A stretch of DNA of 64,000 nt from Heterohyrax brucei (GCA_028571685.1 CM053142.1:63823296-63887295), one strand, 5' to 3'. Positions 1 through 9,479 are shown, numbered from the stretch's first letter. Made by a program: numbers and translations. The notes: generated by a model from the letters alone, not told the origin.

Positions 1-500
1 TTATGGATTGATTTGTGTCCCCCCTCCAAATATCTGTTAACTTTGCTGGGCCCTGAGTCCTAATACTGTGTGATTGTCCAGTGTCTCATGTGATAACCCT
101 TGTACTGCAAATCCTGTCACTATGATCAAATGAGATGGATTAGTGGCAGTTATATTGATGAGACATACAAGATTAGATAGTGCCTTAAGCCAGTCTCTTT
201 GAGATTTAAAAGAGAGAAGTGAGCAGAGAGACATGGGGACCACACACCACCAGGCCAACAGTGCCCAAAACAGAGCCGTGGACCTCAGATTCCTGTGCTA
301 AGATGCTCCTGGACTGGAGGAAAACTAGTGCATCACAAGGATCTTCCTCCAGAGCCAACAGACAGAAGAAGCTTTCCCCTGGAGCCAGCGCCCTGAATTC
401 AGACTTCTAGTGTACTGGACTGTGAGAAAAGAAACTTTTCTTTGTTACTGAAGCCATCCACTTCTGCTATTTCTGTTGCAGCAGCACTAGATGACTAAGA
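1..500 (+). mobile_element. MaLR-type (MLT1-like) solo LTR, + strand
   Basis: The left end (TTATGGATTGATTTGTGTCC) and right end (an AACTGTGAG-like motif, then CAGCACTAGATGACTAAGA) follow the layout of ERVL-MaLR LTRs. It resembles the copy at 60434-60931 over its length, and the reverse complement of 25003-25507. The window edge probably removes the first few bases. No internal retroviral coding sequence follows, so this is a solo LTR or an isolated fragment. Family assignment is from remembered MLT1 consensus features, not from alignment. Confidence 0.7.
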
Positions 501-793
501 GTTTTTTTTTTCTTTTTATTTTAAGAATAAACATATCCCAAATACTGCCTGGTAGCCCTGTAACAAAGACTTATACAAGACCTGTCCCCTCAGTCCTGCC
601 TCTGCCTGCCCCACTCTGCCACACACTGCTAGCTTCGGAAGAGAAAGAAACTGAAGGAAGGAGGGGCACTTGGGATGATCTGCATTCTCTAGAGGACAGT
701 GTGTGGAAAGGCAGCGGCAAAAGTGGCAAAGTCTGTGGTCACTTGCCTGCCTCATTTTGAGGACTTGGGGAGGTCAGGGTTTAGGGTCCTCTT
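501..793. other. unassigned single-copy sequence
   Basis: It opens with a T-rich run and then has mixed-composition sequence. Short open frames exist on both strands, but none resembles a known protein and no exon boundaries stand out. Confidence 0.5.
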
Positions 794-956
794 GGAAACC
801 CTGGTGGCATAGTGGTTAAGTGCTACAACTGCTAACTAAGAGGTTAGCAGTTCAAATTCACCAGGTGCTCCTTGGAAACTCTATGGGGCTGTTCTTCTCT
901 GGCCAATAGAGTCCCTGTGAGTTGGAATTGACTGGACTGCAGTGGCTTGGCTTTGA
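794..956 (+). mobile_element. AfroSINE (short form), + strand
   Basis: The copy begins GGAAACCCTGGTGGCATAGTGG. Its tRNA-like head has an A-box region (TGGCATAGTGGTTAAGTGC) and a B-box region (GTTCAAATTC). The body contains a GGAAACTCTATGGGGC-like core and ends with a GAATTGACTGGACTGCAGTGG-like tail. Such copies are transcribed by RNA polymerase III in principle and mobilised by a LINE partner; this one is diverged and presumably inactive. Confidence 0.9.
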
Positions 957-1317
957 TACCTGTAGGATTTAATGATCAGTAACCTCTTTAAATTTATCAC
1001 ACAAATAAATACTGTTGAAGGGAGCTGGGTGGGAAAGGAACTGTTTCATTCTTCTCTCTGAACCATACTTCACTACAATAGCACCTCCATTGTGCATTGA
1101 ATTGATGGTTTATAAGTCTTCCCAGTGTCCAGGTTAATGCCCTGGTTTTACAGATAGGAAACAACCTCTCTTTTTAGTGGGAAACATGGAAGCAGAACTC
1201 CTGACTTCACCCTCTTATCACCTCATGTCAGAGGGTTGGTGGAAGTGAGTTGCACTGGAAGAAACCTCTGAAGTAACTTTGAACATCATTACAGGCTGGA
1301 TGCAGCAGCAGTTTAGT
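957..1317. other. unassigned sequence
   Basis: AT-leaning, nonrepetitive by eye. There is no recognisable gene or repeat family. Confidence 0.45.
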
Positions 1318-1540
1318 GCAGGTTCTGCAGCCAGGTTGCCTAGAGTTATAGCCTGCTCAGTCATTTTCTGGCTGAATGATCTGAGGGTAATTACCATACC
1401 TTTCTGCATGTTCCTCAGTTTCCTCATCAGTAAAATGGGGAGATAACAATAGAACCTACCTAATGGAGTTGTGAAGATCAGATAAGGGAGAACATAAAAA
1501 ACTCAGAACTGTGCTTACATAGTGAGCACTTGGTAAACGC
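1318..1540 (+). repeat. MIR, + strand
   Basis: The conserved MIR core is visible as CCTCAGTTTCCTCATCAGTA followed by AAATGGGGAGATAACAATAG. Upstream lies a decayed tRNA-derived head, and downstream the usual GTTGTGAAGATCAGA and GTGAGCACTTGGTAAA segments appear in order. Confidence 0.8.
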
Positions 1541-1550
1541 GAGCTGTTGT

Positions 1551-1854
1551 TCTCTGCTTTACAATCAGACTTGAAAAAATTTATAGCCAAAATGTGACGT
1601 GTACTTTAACTTGGCCTTCAGCAGTATGAACTTTCACCACTAGGTGTCACAATTCAGCAGGCACTGTCCCTTTTGATGGGTGGCTTGTAGGATATTTAAT
1701 TTTTGCTTATTATCATTTTTGATTCGATTTGGAGATTTCAGGGTGATAAACTGACATCCTATCTTTTGAAGTCCCTGGAAATGAATAAGTGCCAGCAGAA
1801 CTGCTGACATTCAGGGCTGGAAAGAGTAGCATGAAGTGCTGCCTTTGTTTATAG
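1551..1854. other. unassigned sequence
   Basis: No coding signal and no repeat that I can place. Includes an AT-rich run near 1695-1730. Confidence 0.45.
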
Positions 1855-1980
1855 TTAAAATCCACTTCCATGGAGTTGCTTGTGACTCACAGCAACTCTA
1901 TACGGTAGAGGAAAACTGCTCCACAGAATTTCCAAGGAGTGCCTGGCAGATTTGAACCGATTTTTCGGTTATGTTGCCAG
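1855..1980 (-). mobile_element. AfroSINE, degraded, - strand
   Basis: Reverse-complement AfroSINE core is readable (GACTCACAGCAACTCTATAC, then TTTCCAAGGAGTGCCTGGCA). The tRNA-like head is badly decayed, ending around the TTTTCGGTTATGTTGCCAG stretch. It sits immediately beside a second minus-strand copy. Confidence 0.75.
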
Positions 1981-1998
1981 AGTTTCCTTTTTATAGTT

Positions 1999-2164
1999 AA
2001 AAAAAAAAAAAAAAAGCCACTGCTTGAGTCAGGTCCTACTCATAGCGACCCTATAGGACAAAGTAGAACTGCTCCATAGAGTTTCCAAGGAGTGCCTGGT
2101 GGATTTGAACTGCTAACTTTTTGGTTAGCAGATGTAGCACTTAACTCACTACGCCACCAGGGTT
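1999..2164 (-). mobile_element. AfroSINE with A-rich tail side, - strand
   Basis: A run of about 17 A precedes GCCACTGCTTGAGTCAGG. The copy continues through the antisense core and ends at CTACGCCACCAGGGTT, the antisense head. It is essentially full length for the short form. Confidence 0.88.
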
Positions 2165-2734
2165 AAAACGACCTATAATTTATTGTCCAAACCAGGAGAC
2201 TTTGAGAATAAAAGAGGGAATATTAATAAGTATACCAAAACAAGAGGAGTAAATGGGAAGTGTCCCAAGAACTTAGGTATGGTCACTCTACCTATAGGGT
2301 GGTTGTCATTCCTCAGCATCTTTCATGATCCTCAGCATGCAAATTATTTCTCAGAGGCCTGGCACAGTAAAGGGTGACCACGTGCTTTGGGTAATTCCTT
2401 CTCTAACAGTGTCTTGTCTTTGTTAGGTCATGTATTCGAGTTTTGTCTTTTGGTGGACATGATCAGTATGCATCTACCTGATAGACAGCACAGCACCTTG
2501 GTCTCCTTCATGCTGAATAATCTCGTGTTCTCTACAGACTTTCTCTGCAGGTTTCTCCTTTAGCTGTAAACCCTTTCTGAGGCACTGAGTCCTCCAGCTC
2601 TGGATGTATCAAGGGGGAGTGTGGCTACTTTCCAGGTTGTTGCAGAGTAGATTCATCTAAGTCTTCTTCTGTGTCTAAGACTCCATAAGCTACTATTGCA
2701 GTTTTGCTTGTCTTCCTTTAAAGGACAAGAGGAG
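2165..2734. other. unassigned sequence
   Basis: Single-copy looking, moderate AT content. The small open frame at 2183-2377 shows no recognisable domain and no splice context, so it is not called a gene. Confidence 0.45.
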
Positions 2735-2965
2735 ACTGATAATTGTGGAGCACCTACTGTATATGAAACGTTGCTCTAGGGACTTTGGCCTCCATCTCTT
2801 GGTCATCCCAAAGGCCATGTGGACTTGGTGTCATTAAGTCCCACTCCACAGGTAAGGAAACCTAGGCTGAAAGAGGTCACAGCTCACAAGAGGCAGAGCC
2901 ACAATTCAATCCCTGGTCTGTCTGGCTACAAAGCCCTGTGATTGCTACCTCCCCAGGCTGCCTCC
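2735..2965 (-). repeat. MIR, - strand
   Basis: Reads as reverse-complement MIR: TGTGGAGCACCTACTGTATA on the left, then GGAAACCTAGGCTGAAAGAG, GGCAGAGCCACAATTCAA and TCTGTCTGGCTACAAAGCC, the antisense tRNA-like head. Diverged but ordered. Confidence 0.75.
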
Positions 2966-3009
2966 CACTATTTTTACAGTAGGGTTACTCACCTGGGATA
3001 TCACTAACA

Positions 3010-3075
3010 ACTCTCTTGCTTTCCCCTCTCTGGGCCTCAGTTTCCTCTTCTGCAAGAAGGGCAAAGTTGATGCCC
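3010..3075 (+). repeat. MIR core fragment, + strand
   Basis: Only the core survives, as TCTGGGCCTCAGTTTCCTCT followed by GCAAGAAGGGC. Confidence 0.55.
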
Positions 3076-3410
3076 AGGAGCTAAAGGGCTGTCAAAGTGA
3101 ATGGAGAGACTGGGGCTGGTGGTAGTCTAGGAAGGCTTTCTGAGGTGGTGTGTATTTAACAAGGTTTTGAAGGAAAGAGAAGAGAATTTTCACTTGGTGG
3201 GGAAAAGAAGGCAGAAGAGAGTGGCTTAAGTCTTATAGACAAAAACAGATTGTGAGTGTGCCAGGGGAGAGGGCCAGGTGATGAGCAGAAGCTGCTAGTT
3301 CTAATGGGGAGAAAGCAAAGGGGACATTTCTGATTGTCTCATGTTTTAAGAATTTGTCTCGTATCATTCTTAGTATAACGATCATCCATGGGGAAAGCAT
3401 AAAGTACATT
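3076..3410. other. unassigned sequence, possibly an old repeat
   Basis: Purine-rich. Stretches such as GGAAGGCTTTCTGAGG and GTGTGCCAGGGGAGAGGGCC recall the widespread old mammalian repeat seen better at 37816-38345, but the match is weak. Confidence 0.35.
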
Positions 3411-3925
3411 ATACAATTAAGTCTCTGAACTTTCTTGTTCTAAGTGCTACCTATATACCTCATTGCTGAACATCCCTACGGTCACTTTCAAAGTACTCCC
3501 CTTTGGAAGCTATGCACTGAGGACAGTGCCTAGTCCAACCTTCAAAGCAATTTTCAAACTCTTTCTGGGATGGCCATTTAGCAGGGTGGCAAGTTTATGA
3601 ACTTAATTGCACAGTTGCCTGTGAGTGATTTTTTTAGCCAGTCAACAAATTAAGTGTATTGGAACACCCTGCCTACTCCCTGATCTGTCCCCCAATGACT
3701 TTTTCTTTACCGAAAGATAAGGGAAATATTGAAAGGAAAACATTTTAACGACACCCAGGACGTCAAAGGTAAAGCGATGACAGCACCAGTGGGTATTCTA
3801 GAAAAAGAGTTCCAAAATTTGCTTTGTAGCATGGACAAGGAGCTGGCGTTGGTGCGTAGCTTCCCAAGCAGAGTACTTGAAAGTGACTGTAAAGATAGGA
3901 TGAGTTTGCGAACTTAATTGGCAGT
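3411..3925 (+). mobile_element. fold-back mariner relic, copy 1
   Basis: The middle and right part derive from the 3' end of a mariner transposase gene and resemble the copy at 33640-34161. The left arm (about 3412-3580) is the reverse complement of the right arm (about 3785-3925): GGAAGCTATGCACTGAGG on the left pairs with a GGTGCGTAGCTTCCC-type sequence on the right. The ends read ACAATTAAGTCTCTGAAC and GCGAACTTAATTGGCAG, roughly inverted. The element is therefore an internally rearranged, non-autonomous derivative rather than a simple truncation. Confidence 0.75.
3625..3850 (+). pseudogene. mariner transposase C-terminal remnant, copy 1
   Basis: This stretch encodes, in pieces, the C-terminal third of a DD34D mariner transposase. 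The region around the last catalytic Asp is recognisable from GAACACCCTGCCTACTCC and the CCCCCAATGACTTTTTC that follows. Compared with copy 2 there is a one-base loss inside the TACTC-CTGATCTG segment, which shifts the frame within the motif. No N-terminal DNA-binding or first two catalytic residues are present, so it is dead. Confidence 0.65.
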
Positions 3926-4300
3926 CCTCGTGTGTGCGTGTGTGTGTGTCTACAGAAATGAAAAGCAAAGACGGTTTCTTCACTTTGGCCAACAGTACAG
4001 GCTTTCTGACTTCAGGAATCCAGGCCTGGAAAAACCTGTAGGAAGCTCTAGGTCAGATACAGCTAACTTTAATGTTTCTTGCTTCCGTTCATTTCCTCTG
4101 GAGGGACGCACTGTGCCCTTTACCGGCACTTGGAGGCCTTTGGCTCCTGTGGAGACAGATAGTGGCTTTTCCAAATGAGTATCTCCGGAGTTGTCGACAT
4201 CTCAAATAGTGTGCCCCAAACACCAGGCAAGAATTTCTTAGGTGTCGGGGTGGTGAGGCCAGACAGACTGGCACTAGGGGAAAGCTGAGACCCTGACCAG
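3926..4300. other. promoter-upstream unassigned sequence
   Basis: It contains a short GTGTGTGCGTGTGTGTGTGT tract near 3928-3948. The rest is nonrepetitive and becomes steadily more GC-rich towards the CpG island. The small open frames on both strands overlap each other and are not convincing. Confidence 0.45.
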
Positions 4301-4809
4301 GACTGCAGGTTGGGTTGGTTGTTTGGACGCAGAGCCCAGGAGAGCTAATTCCAAGGTCCTGACCTCCCCATCCGCAACCCTGGGAAGAGCGGCGGCCCAG
4401 GTGGGTTTACGGCAGGCAAAAGGCCTTGCAAACCTCGAGGGAGCCGCCGATCCACGGATCCAAGCAGCGAGGTGGAGAGGAGGTCTTCTGGAACCCCGAG
4501 AGGGCAGCCACCGCTAGCTTGAAACGCCCTTACCCGGCAAGGCCCTTCACCTCCCTCCAGCTCTAACGCCGAAGATCCAGCAGTGGCTGGGGACCTGCGC
4601 CCCCGGCCCCTGGCTCTGGTCCAGCCCTTAGCCTGAGGACAGCGTTCCTCACCCGCTGGCTGGGTCCGGAGTGCCGGCCCCAGGCCCTCCTTTCAACCTT
4701 TCAACCCCCTTCCCCTGCAGCCTCGGGCTCCGCCCCCTTATCCTCGCCCACAACGTGAAGCCCCGCCCCCGAGACTCTCGCCATTCTCCGGCGGCCCCGC
4801 CCCGCTCAC

Positions 4810-5000
4810 CGCGCGCCCCGGCCCCGCCCCCCGTTTCCGCTGGCAGCGGCGGCGGCGGCGTTGAGGGCGCGGGAGTCGAGCCCGGACCCCACAGTCCTCT
4901 GAGCGCGGTGAGTGTGGCCCCGGGGCGGGCGGGCGGGGCGGCGGGCAGCGGGTGGGAGCGCGGGGGCGTGCAAACTTGCAGGGAGTGGGACTGGATCTGG
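4810..5000 (-). other. possible divergent (minus-strand) first exon
   Basis: Read on the minus strand, GCGCG|GTGAGCGGGG at about 4810-4801 is a strong donor in a CpG island. A transcript starting somewhere in 4850-5000 on the minus strand would splice here. Many CpG-island promoters fire in both directions, but there is no further exon evidence on this strand. It could equally be a chance GTGAG in GC-rich DNA. Confidence 0.25.
4830..4907 (+). other. candidate noncoding first exon
   Basis: The sequence between the GC-box cluster and the donor GAGCGCG|GTGAGTGTGG at 4907/4908 has the form of a mammalian 5' UTR exon: GC-rich, with a GGC-repeat and no ATG before the donor. The donor matches the U1 consensus over GTGAGT. 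The 5' boundary is a guess, as the start site cannot be read from sequence. I do not recognise the gene. Translation would start in a downstream exon that is not identifiable here, so exon 1 is probably entirely 5' UTR. Confidence 0.6.
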
Positions 5001-6384
5001 GCGCGTCTGCAAGCCCCGGACCCTGTCCTGTCACCGGGGAGCGGCTTGGGGCCCCCGGGAAAGGAACGATCAGAGGAGAGGGCGCTGGAAGAAAGGGTAC
5101 TTGAGGGCCGCAAATGGGAGAACTGAGAGAGGAATGTGAGGGTGCTGGAAACCGTCTGGGAAGGAGAAGATGTGTCGGGTGGCGCGGTAACGGAGCGAAG
5201 TGGGGTCTGCCAGGGGAAAAGACCTTTTGGCGTGGGGCTGAGGGCGAGTGGAGAGCGGAAGCCCAGGCGATGGGATAAGTCTGTAGGGTGCAGCATAAGG
5301 GGAGAATCTGGAGCTGTCAAGGGTTTCTGACTGTATGGCTCAGGGAACCAGCCTGGAGCAGCGTATGCGACACCCTTAAGGAGGATCAGGGGCGCTCCCA
5401 GAAGGACTGGATTACTGCCTGCAGCACCCCAACTCCCCTCACCTCGCACCCCGGTCCTGTGACTGCTCCCTGGGCCACCTCTGGCAGCTCGACATTCAGA
5501 GTGACAGAGGTTTGGCACACCCCGAGGTCGGAGAAGTAATCCATCTGTGCATCCAAGTTTGGGACTTTAAAAAAGTTTCTTGCTGTTAAAAAAAGTCCAA
5601 ATAGGAAACTGACTTGTTAAGAGGTCAGTGTTTGTACTTGAGCATCTAGGAACTGGAGACCTGGTTCTCTTTCAAAAAGATTTTGGTGTCTTCACCTACT
5701 TTTTGCCCAAACGCCGGTAGAGTCTGGGGGAAGTTGGTAGCCTGGGATGCCCTGAGTTGTATTGACCTTTCCCTCCATTGCCGAAAATGGAAGATAAGAA
5801 GGCAGCAGGCTTACCTCTCTGGTTCAGAGAACCAGCTTCTTAGGGTGTGAGAATGTTATTCTTTGGGGGTGACTCAGGTATTTCCTCCTTCAGGAAGCTT
5901 TCCTGGACTGGTGGAGAAAACTGTGAACTCGCTGTGATCCCATATACCAGCAGCCTGCTTCCCTCCCTCTACTAAAAATAGCCACAGAGAATGTTTTTAT
6001 GTATGTTCTGCTGTAAAGATGTGCAGTCAACTTGTCGTGCTAAGGAAGGGGGAGGGGAGGAGAAGAGAGGAGAGGTATTATGGATAATTTCAAACAATGG
6101 ACTCCTCAAAACATTTATATTTAGCTGAGGAATGCAGCCAGGGAGGCCGACATTTGCACCAGCTTCCTACCGGCAGCCTGGTACTGGCATGACTGGTGCA
6201 GCTGGGCTGTTGGCGATGGGGGAGGGGAGAAGGATTGGGGTAGGAAAAAGTTGAAGATTAATTCATTTCTTTACTGTCTCATTGAAGACCTGCCATCTGC
6301 AAGGGCCTGTACAGCTGAAAATGAACCCAAACAGAATGGTATTGTTTTTGATCTGACTTATGTCAGATTTTAGTCTGCTAAAAT
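4908..6384 (+). other. start of the long first intron
   Basis: After the donor, GC content declines over about 400 bases. No interspersed repeats are visible until 6385. There is a GA-rich purine tract near 6045-6075. Such a repeat-poor zone downstream of a promoter often carries regulatory sequence, but I see no specific site that I can support. Open frames in 4649-5518 exist only because GC-rich DNA has few stop codons. Confidence 0.5.
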
Positions 6385-6592
6385 CGAACCCAAACTTTTC
6401 ATCATCAAGCCAATTTCTGACTCATAGCAACCCTATAGGGCAAGGTAGAAACACCCTTTAGGGTTTCTAAGGCTGTAGTCTTTATCAGAGCAAACTGCCG
6501 TATCTTTTTTCCATAGAGTGGCTGGTGGGTTCAAATTATGGGCATTTGGGTTAGCAGCTGAGCCCTTTAACCACTGAGCCACTAGGGCGCCT
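6385..6592 (-). mobile_element. AfroSINE long form, - strand
   Basis: The antisense core (CTGACTCATAGCAACCCTAT) is followed by the extra segment of the long form (TCTAAGGCTGTAGTCTTTAT, then AGCAAACTGCCGTATC). It ends at AACCACTGAGCCACTAGGGC, the antisense head. Confidence 0.87.
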
Positions 6593-6604
6593 TCCTCTTC
6601 TGGT

Positions 6605-6774
6605 AAACCAAAAAAACCCGCCCCCTTACTATCAAGTCAATGCTGTCTCACAGCAACTCTATAGAACAGAGTAGAACTACCCCATAGCATTTCCAAGGAG
6701 TACCTGGTGGATTTGAACTGTCAGCCTTTTGTTTAGCAGCTGCACCACTTAACCGCTGGACCACCAGGGTTTCC
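6605..6774 (-). mobile_element. AfroSINE short form, - strand
   Basis: It begins ACCAAAAAAACCCGCCCCC and ends GGACCACCAGGGTTTCC. The spacer to the previous copy is only about 12 bases (TTCCTCTTCTGG), and a similar TCTTCTGGTAGA follows the element. This suggests a target duplication of CTTCTGGTA type. Confidence 0.88.
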
Positions 6775-6854
6775 TGTCTTCTGGTAGAACTCTTTAAATC
6801 GATTAACAGATATGTAATAATGACAATAATAATCACTGCTTACGAATAATTTAT

Positions 6855-7082
6855 AGTTGCAAAGTACTTTCTCTGCCTGCTACCTTGTATAATCCTATTT
6901 GATCTGTATGTAATCTTGTGACATATGTGTGATTTTTTAATTGCCTTCTTACAGGTTAGAGAATGAGGCTCAGTGGGAATAACTTTCTCTAAGGTCATAA
7001 AAGTCATAAGTAGAAGTGGAATGTGACCCCTTGGCTTCTGATGCTTTGTGCCATGTGCTTTCTGTTATGCCACACCGCCTCT
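6855..7082 (-). repeat. MIR, - strand
   Basis: Antisense MIR order: AAAGTACTTTCTCTGCCTGC, TATAATCCTATTTGATC, AGAGAATGAGGCTCAGTGG, then AGTAGAAGTGGAATGTGACC. Decayed tRNA-like head at the right. Confidence 0.7.
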
Positions 7083-7365
7083 CTGCCGTTCCTTAGTATT
7101 GAGTCTGTGGAGAGCTACCCTCTGATCTTAATCCTAACATCGCCTACTTGAGTCCCCTGAACAAACTACTTCCCTTCTCCAATCTTCTGTTTATTCGGGT
7201 TATTTGGTTAAGATGTTTCTAGAGTCTTTCAGCTATGAAATTTCCATGATCTGACTGTGGAAGTCAAGGTGAAAGACATCAGGTGATTAACAGTATGAGA
7301 CGATACTGGCAGTCAATCAGTCAGTAAATAAATTCACTTGGTTCAGTCTTACTGCTTGCCCTATG

Positions 7366-7511
7366 AAGTCCTGGTGGCGTAGTGATTAAGAGCTTGTCTC
7401 TTAACCAAAAGGTCCACAGTTAGATCTGCTTGCAACTCCTTGGAAAGTCTAGGGGGCAGTGCTGCTTTGTCCTGTAGGGTTGCTATTAGTTGCAATCACC
7501 TCGATGGCAGT
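7366..7511 (+). mobile_element. AfroSINE short form, + strand
   Basis: It starts GAAGTCCTGGTGGCGTAGTG and retains a diverged A-box and B-box region. It runs to CACCTCGATGGCAGT, where the tail is replaced by a CT microsatellite. Confidence 0.85.
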
Positions 7512-7550
7512 CTCTCTCTCTCTCTCTCTCTGTCTCTGTGTATGTGTGTT
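7510..7550 (+). repeat. (CT)n/(TG)n microsatellite
   Basis: About eleven CT units are followed by a TGTCTCTGTGTATGTGTGT tract, grown directly from the tail of the AfroSINE to its left. Confidence 0.9.
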
Positions 7551-7575
7551 TGCTTTATAATAGAGTTGTTGGGTA

Positions 7576-7738
7576 GAAACCCTGGTGGCATAGTGCTTAA
7601 GTGCTGCATCTGCTAACCAAAAGGTCAGCAGTGTGAATCTGCCGGGTGCTTCTTGGAAACCCTATGGGGTGGACCTACTCTGTTTCATAGGGTGGCTATG
7701 AGTCAGAATCGACTCTACGGCAGTGGGTTTTTTGGGGT
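7576..7738 (+). mobile_element. AfroSINE short form, + strand
   Basis: Nearly complete copy: GAAACCCTGGTGGCATAGTG through AATCGACTCTACGGCAGTGG. One of the better preserved heads in the window. Confidence 0.92.
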
Positions 7739-7930
7739 TGGGTAGTGCAAATGGTTAAAACACTTGGCTGCTAACCAAAGGTTGGAGGTTTGAGTCCACC
7801 CAGAGGTGCCTTGGAAGAAAGTCATGGTGATCTACTGCCAGAAAAATCAGCCATGGAAATCCTTGTGGAACACAGTGCTCTTCTGATACGCGTGGGGTCT
7901 CTGTGAGTCAGAAGTGACTTGAGGCATCTG
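7739..7930 (+). mobile_element. AfroSINE GTCCCTGGGTGG-type, + strand
   Basis: Abuts the preceding copy head to tail. The head GTGCAAATGGTTAAAACACT and B-box region GGTTTGAGTCCACCCAGAGG mark the second subtype. The middle (GGAAGAAAGTCATGGTGATC) and the GACACACATGGGGT-like segment (here GATACGCGTGGGGT) follow. The first bases may be lost at the junction. Confidence 0.85.
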
Positions 7931-8094
7931 GTATGTGCTTCATAAGTGCTGCCCTTGAGAAACTGATGAGAAGAGCTGAGGGCAGGCAGGCCGGCATAAG
8001 TAGACTTTGGAGTAGCTGGCTGGAAGGCGCTCCCCCATCCCTGTGTTTGTGCCCCTGTGCCAGCTGGTACTGTTGAGTGAATGAGTGAGTGGGC

Positions 8095-8270
8095 GAGGCC
8101 TTGGGCAAGTGTCTTCACCTCTTTGGGCCTCAGCTTCCTGCTTGCCAAATGAGGATAACAATAGCCAGCTCGCAGGGCTGTTGGAAGGAGCAAATGAGAC
8201 AATACATGTGAAGCACATAGCTTAGGGCCTCGTAAGTAGCAGGTGTCCGGTGAATGGGGGCCGTTATTTA
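8095..8270 (+). repeat. MIR, + strand
   Basis: Clear MIR core: CTTGGGCAAGTGTCTTCACC, then CTTTGGGCCTCAGCTTCCTG and AATGAGGATAACAATAGCC. It closes with the AGCACATAGCTTAGGGCCTC segment. Confidence 0.82.
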
Positions 8271-8394
8271 TAACCAAGCTGTGAAGACTACACTAATGTG
8301 CTTGGAGCAAGAGAGGGCAGGACTTCTTTTCATCTGTCATTAAGGCACAGCCTCCTTGGTTGTCATCCCTGCTGACTAAGAGAGAAAGGATTCA

Positions 8395-8650
8395 GTCCAG
8401 GTGCCTTAGCCTGGAGCTCAGCATCCTTCCCATCCAGTCCCAGCCTGCCCCTCTCTCCAGGAACCTCCACATCAGCAGGCCTTCTTTGTATCATCCTTCA
8501 TACTCTTCCACCTTACTGGGACACTTTTTCCCATCCTGTCCTTCAAGACCCTGCTTTATGTCTGAGCTCCTTCATGGAGCTCTCCCTGGCTATTCATCCG
8601 CTAAACAACTCTCTTTTCTTGGAACTCTGATGGCATTTTCTGTCTTCACC
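8395..8650 (+). repeat. L2 fragment, + strand
   Basis: TCCTTCAAGACCCTGC, GAGCTCTCCCTGGCTATTC and TCTGATGGCATTTTCTGTCT match the 3' portion of LINE-2 in order. The following MaLR LTR cuts it off. An open frame from 8360 to 8752 spans the L2 and the LTR and is therefore not a gene. Confidence 0.65.
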
Positions 8651-8653
8651 TCT

Positions 8654-9207
8654 GCCTTAGCCATCTATTACTGCTTTAACAGGTATACCACAGCAGATGG
8701 CTTTAACAAAGAAAAGTTCATTCACACAGAGTCCAGGAGGCTGGAGGTCTGAGTTCGGGGTGCGGACTCCAGGGGAACACGCTCTCCCTTTGTTGGCTCT
8801 GGAGGAAAGTCCTTGTGTTGCATCAGTCTTTGGTCTGAGAACATCTCAGTGCAGGAACCTCAGGTCTGAAGGATGCACTCTACTCCTGGTGTGGCTGTCT
8901 TGATGGTCTGAGGTTTCCAGCTCGTTGCTTGCTTCCCTCTCCTTTTATCTCTTGTGGGATAAAAGGTTGTACAAGCCACACTCCAGGGAAACTCCCTGTA
9001 CAATGGAGCAGGAAGGTGACCTTAGGAAGGGTGTTATAGTCCCACCCTAACCCTCTTTAACATAATCCAGTCTATTAACCACAGTCAGAGAGTAGGATTT
9101 ACAGCTTTGGAAAATCACAAATGGGAGGATAATCACAAAATACCGGGAATTACAGCCCAGCCAGATTGTTACACATTTTTTGGCAGGGCACAATTCAATC
9201 CATGACA
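8654..9207 (-). mobile_element. MaLR-type solo LTR, - strand
   Basis: It runs from TTAGCCATCTATTACTGCT to CAATTCAATCCATGACA, an antisense LTR closing with ..TGACA. The body resembles the LTR halves at 18714-18940 and 19580-19870 (TCCTTTTATCTCTTGTGGGA; CAGGGAAACTCCCTGTAC). It inserted into an L2. Confidence 0.75.
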
Positions 9208-9219
9208 ACTTCTCTCCTG

Positions 9220-9479
9220 GCTTTTTTTTTTTAAATTGTGATAAAAGTGTACTTAACAAAATGTTTGCCACTTCAGCATTTTTTGATGTGCAGAGTTCAG
9301 TGACATTGATGACATTCATCATGTTGTGCAACCATCACCACTGTCCATTTCTGAATTATTCCATCACGTTAACAGAAGCTCCTACTCTGAACAATGACTC
9401 TGTCCCCCTCCCTCTCACTCACTGTAACCACTAATGAACTTCAGTCTCCAGACATTTGCCTAGTCTAGATATTTCATAA
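9220..9479 (-). mobile_element. old LINE-1 3' fragment, - strand (part 1)
   Basis: A T-run is followed by GTGATAAAAGTGTACTTAAC, TTGTGCAACCATCACCACTG and ACCACTAATGAACTTCAG, the antisense 3' region of mammalian L1M elements. The element is split at 9480 by an AfroSINE and resumes after it. Confidence 0.7.

Larger units (their letters stand above)
4300..5300. promoter_or_regulatory. CpG island with TATA-less promoter
   Basis: CpG dinucleotides are abundant here and scarce elsewhere in the window. GC boxes of the Sp1/KLF type appear at about 4728-4737, 4761-4770, 4793-4804 and 4821-4832 (CCCCGCCCC or CTCCGCCCCC). A (GGC)n tract lies at 4847-4860. I see no TATA box at a suitable distance, as is usual for CpG-island promoters with dispersed start sites. 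Transcription probably starts between about 4770 and 4845 on the + strand. The retained CpGs imply the region is unmethylated in the germline. Confidence 0.85.

Noticed and set aside
4649-5518. 289-codon minus-strand open frame and 151-codon plus-strand frame (4671-5126) across the CpG island
   Set aside because: Low-complexity Pro/Ser/Gly/Arg-rich translations arise from stop-poor GC-rich DNA. They overlap each other on opposite strands and resemble no protein I know.
8360-8752. 130-codon plus-strand frame
   Set aside because: It crosses from an L2 into an antisense MaLR LTR, so it is repeat-derived.
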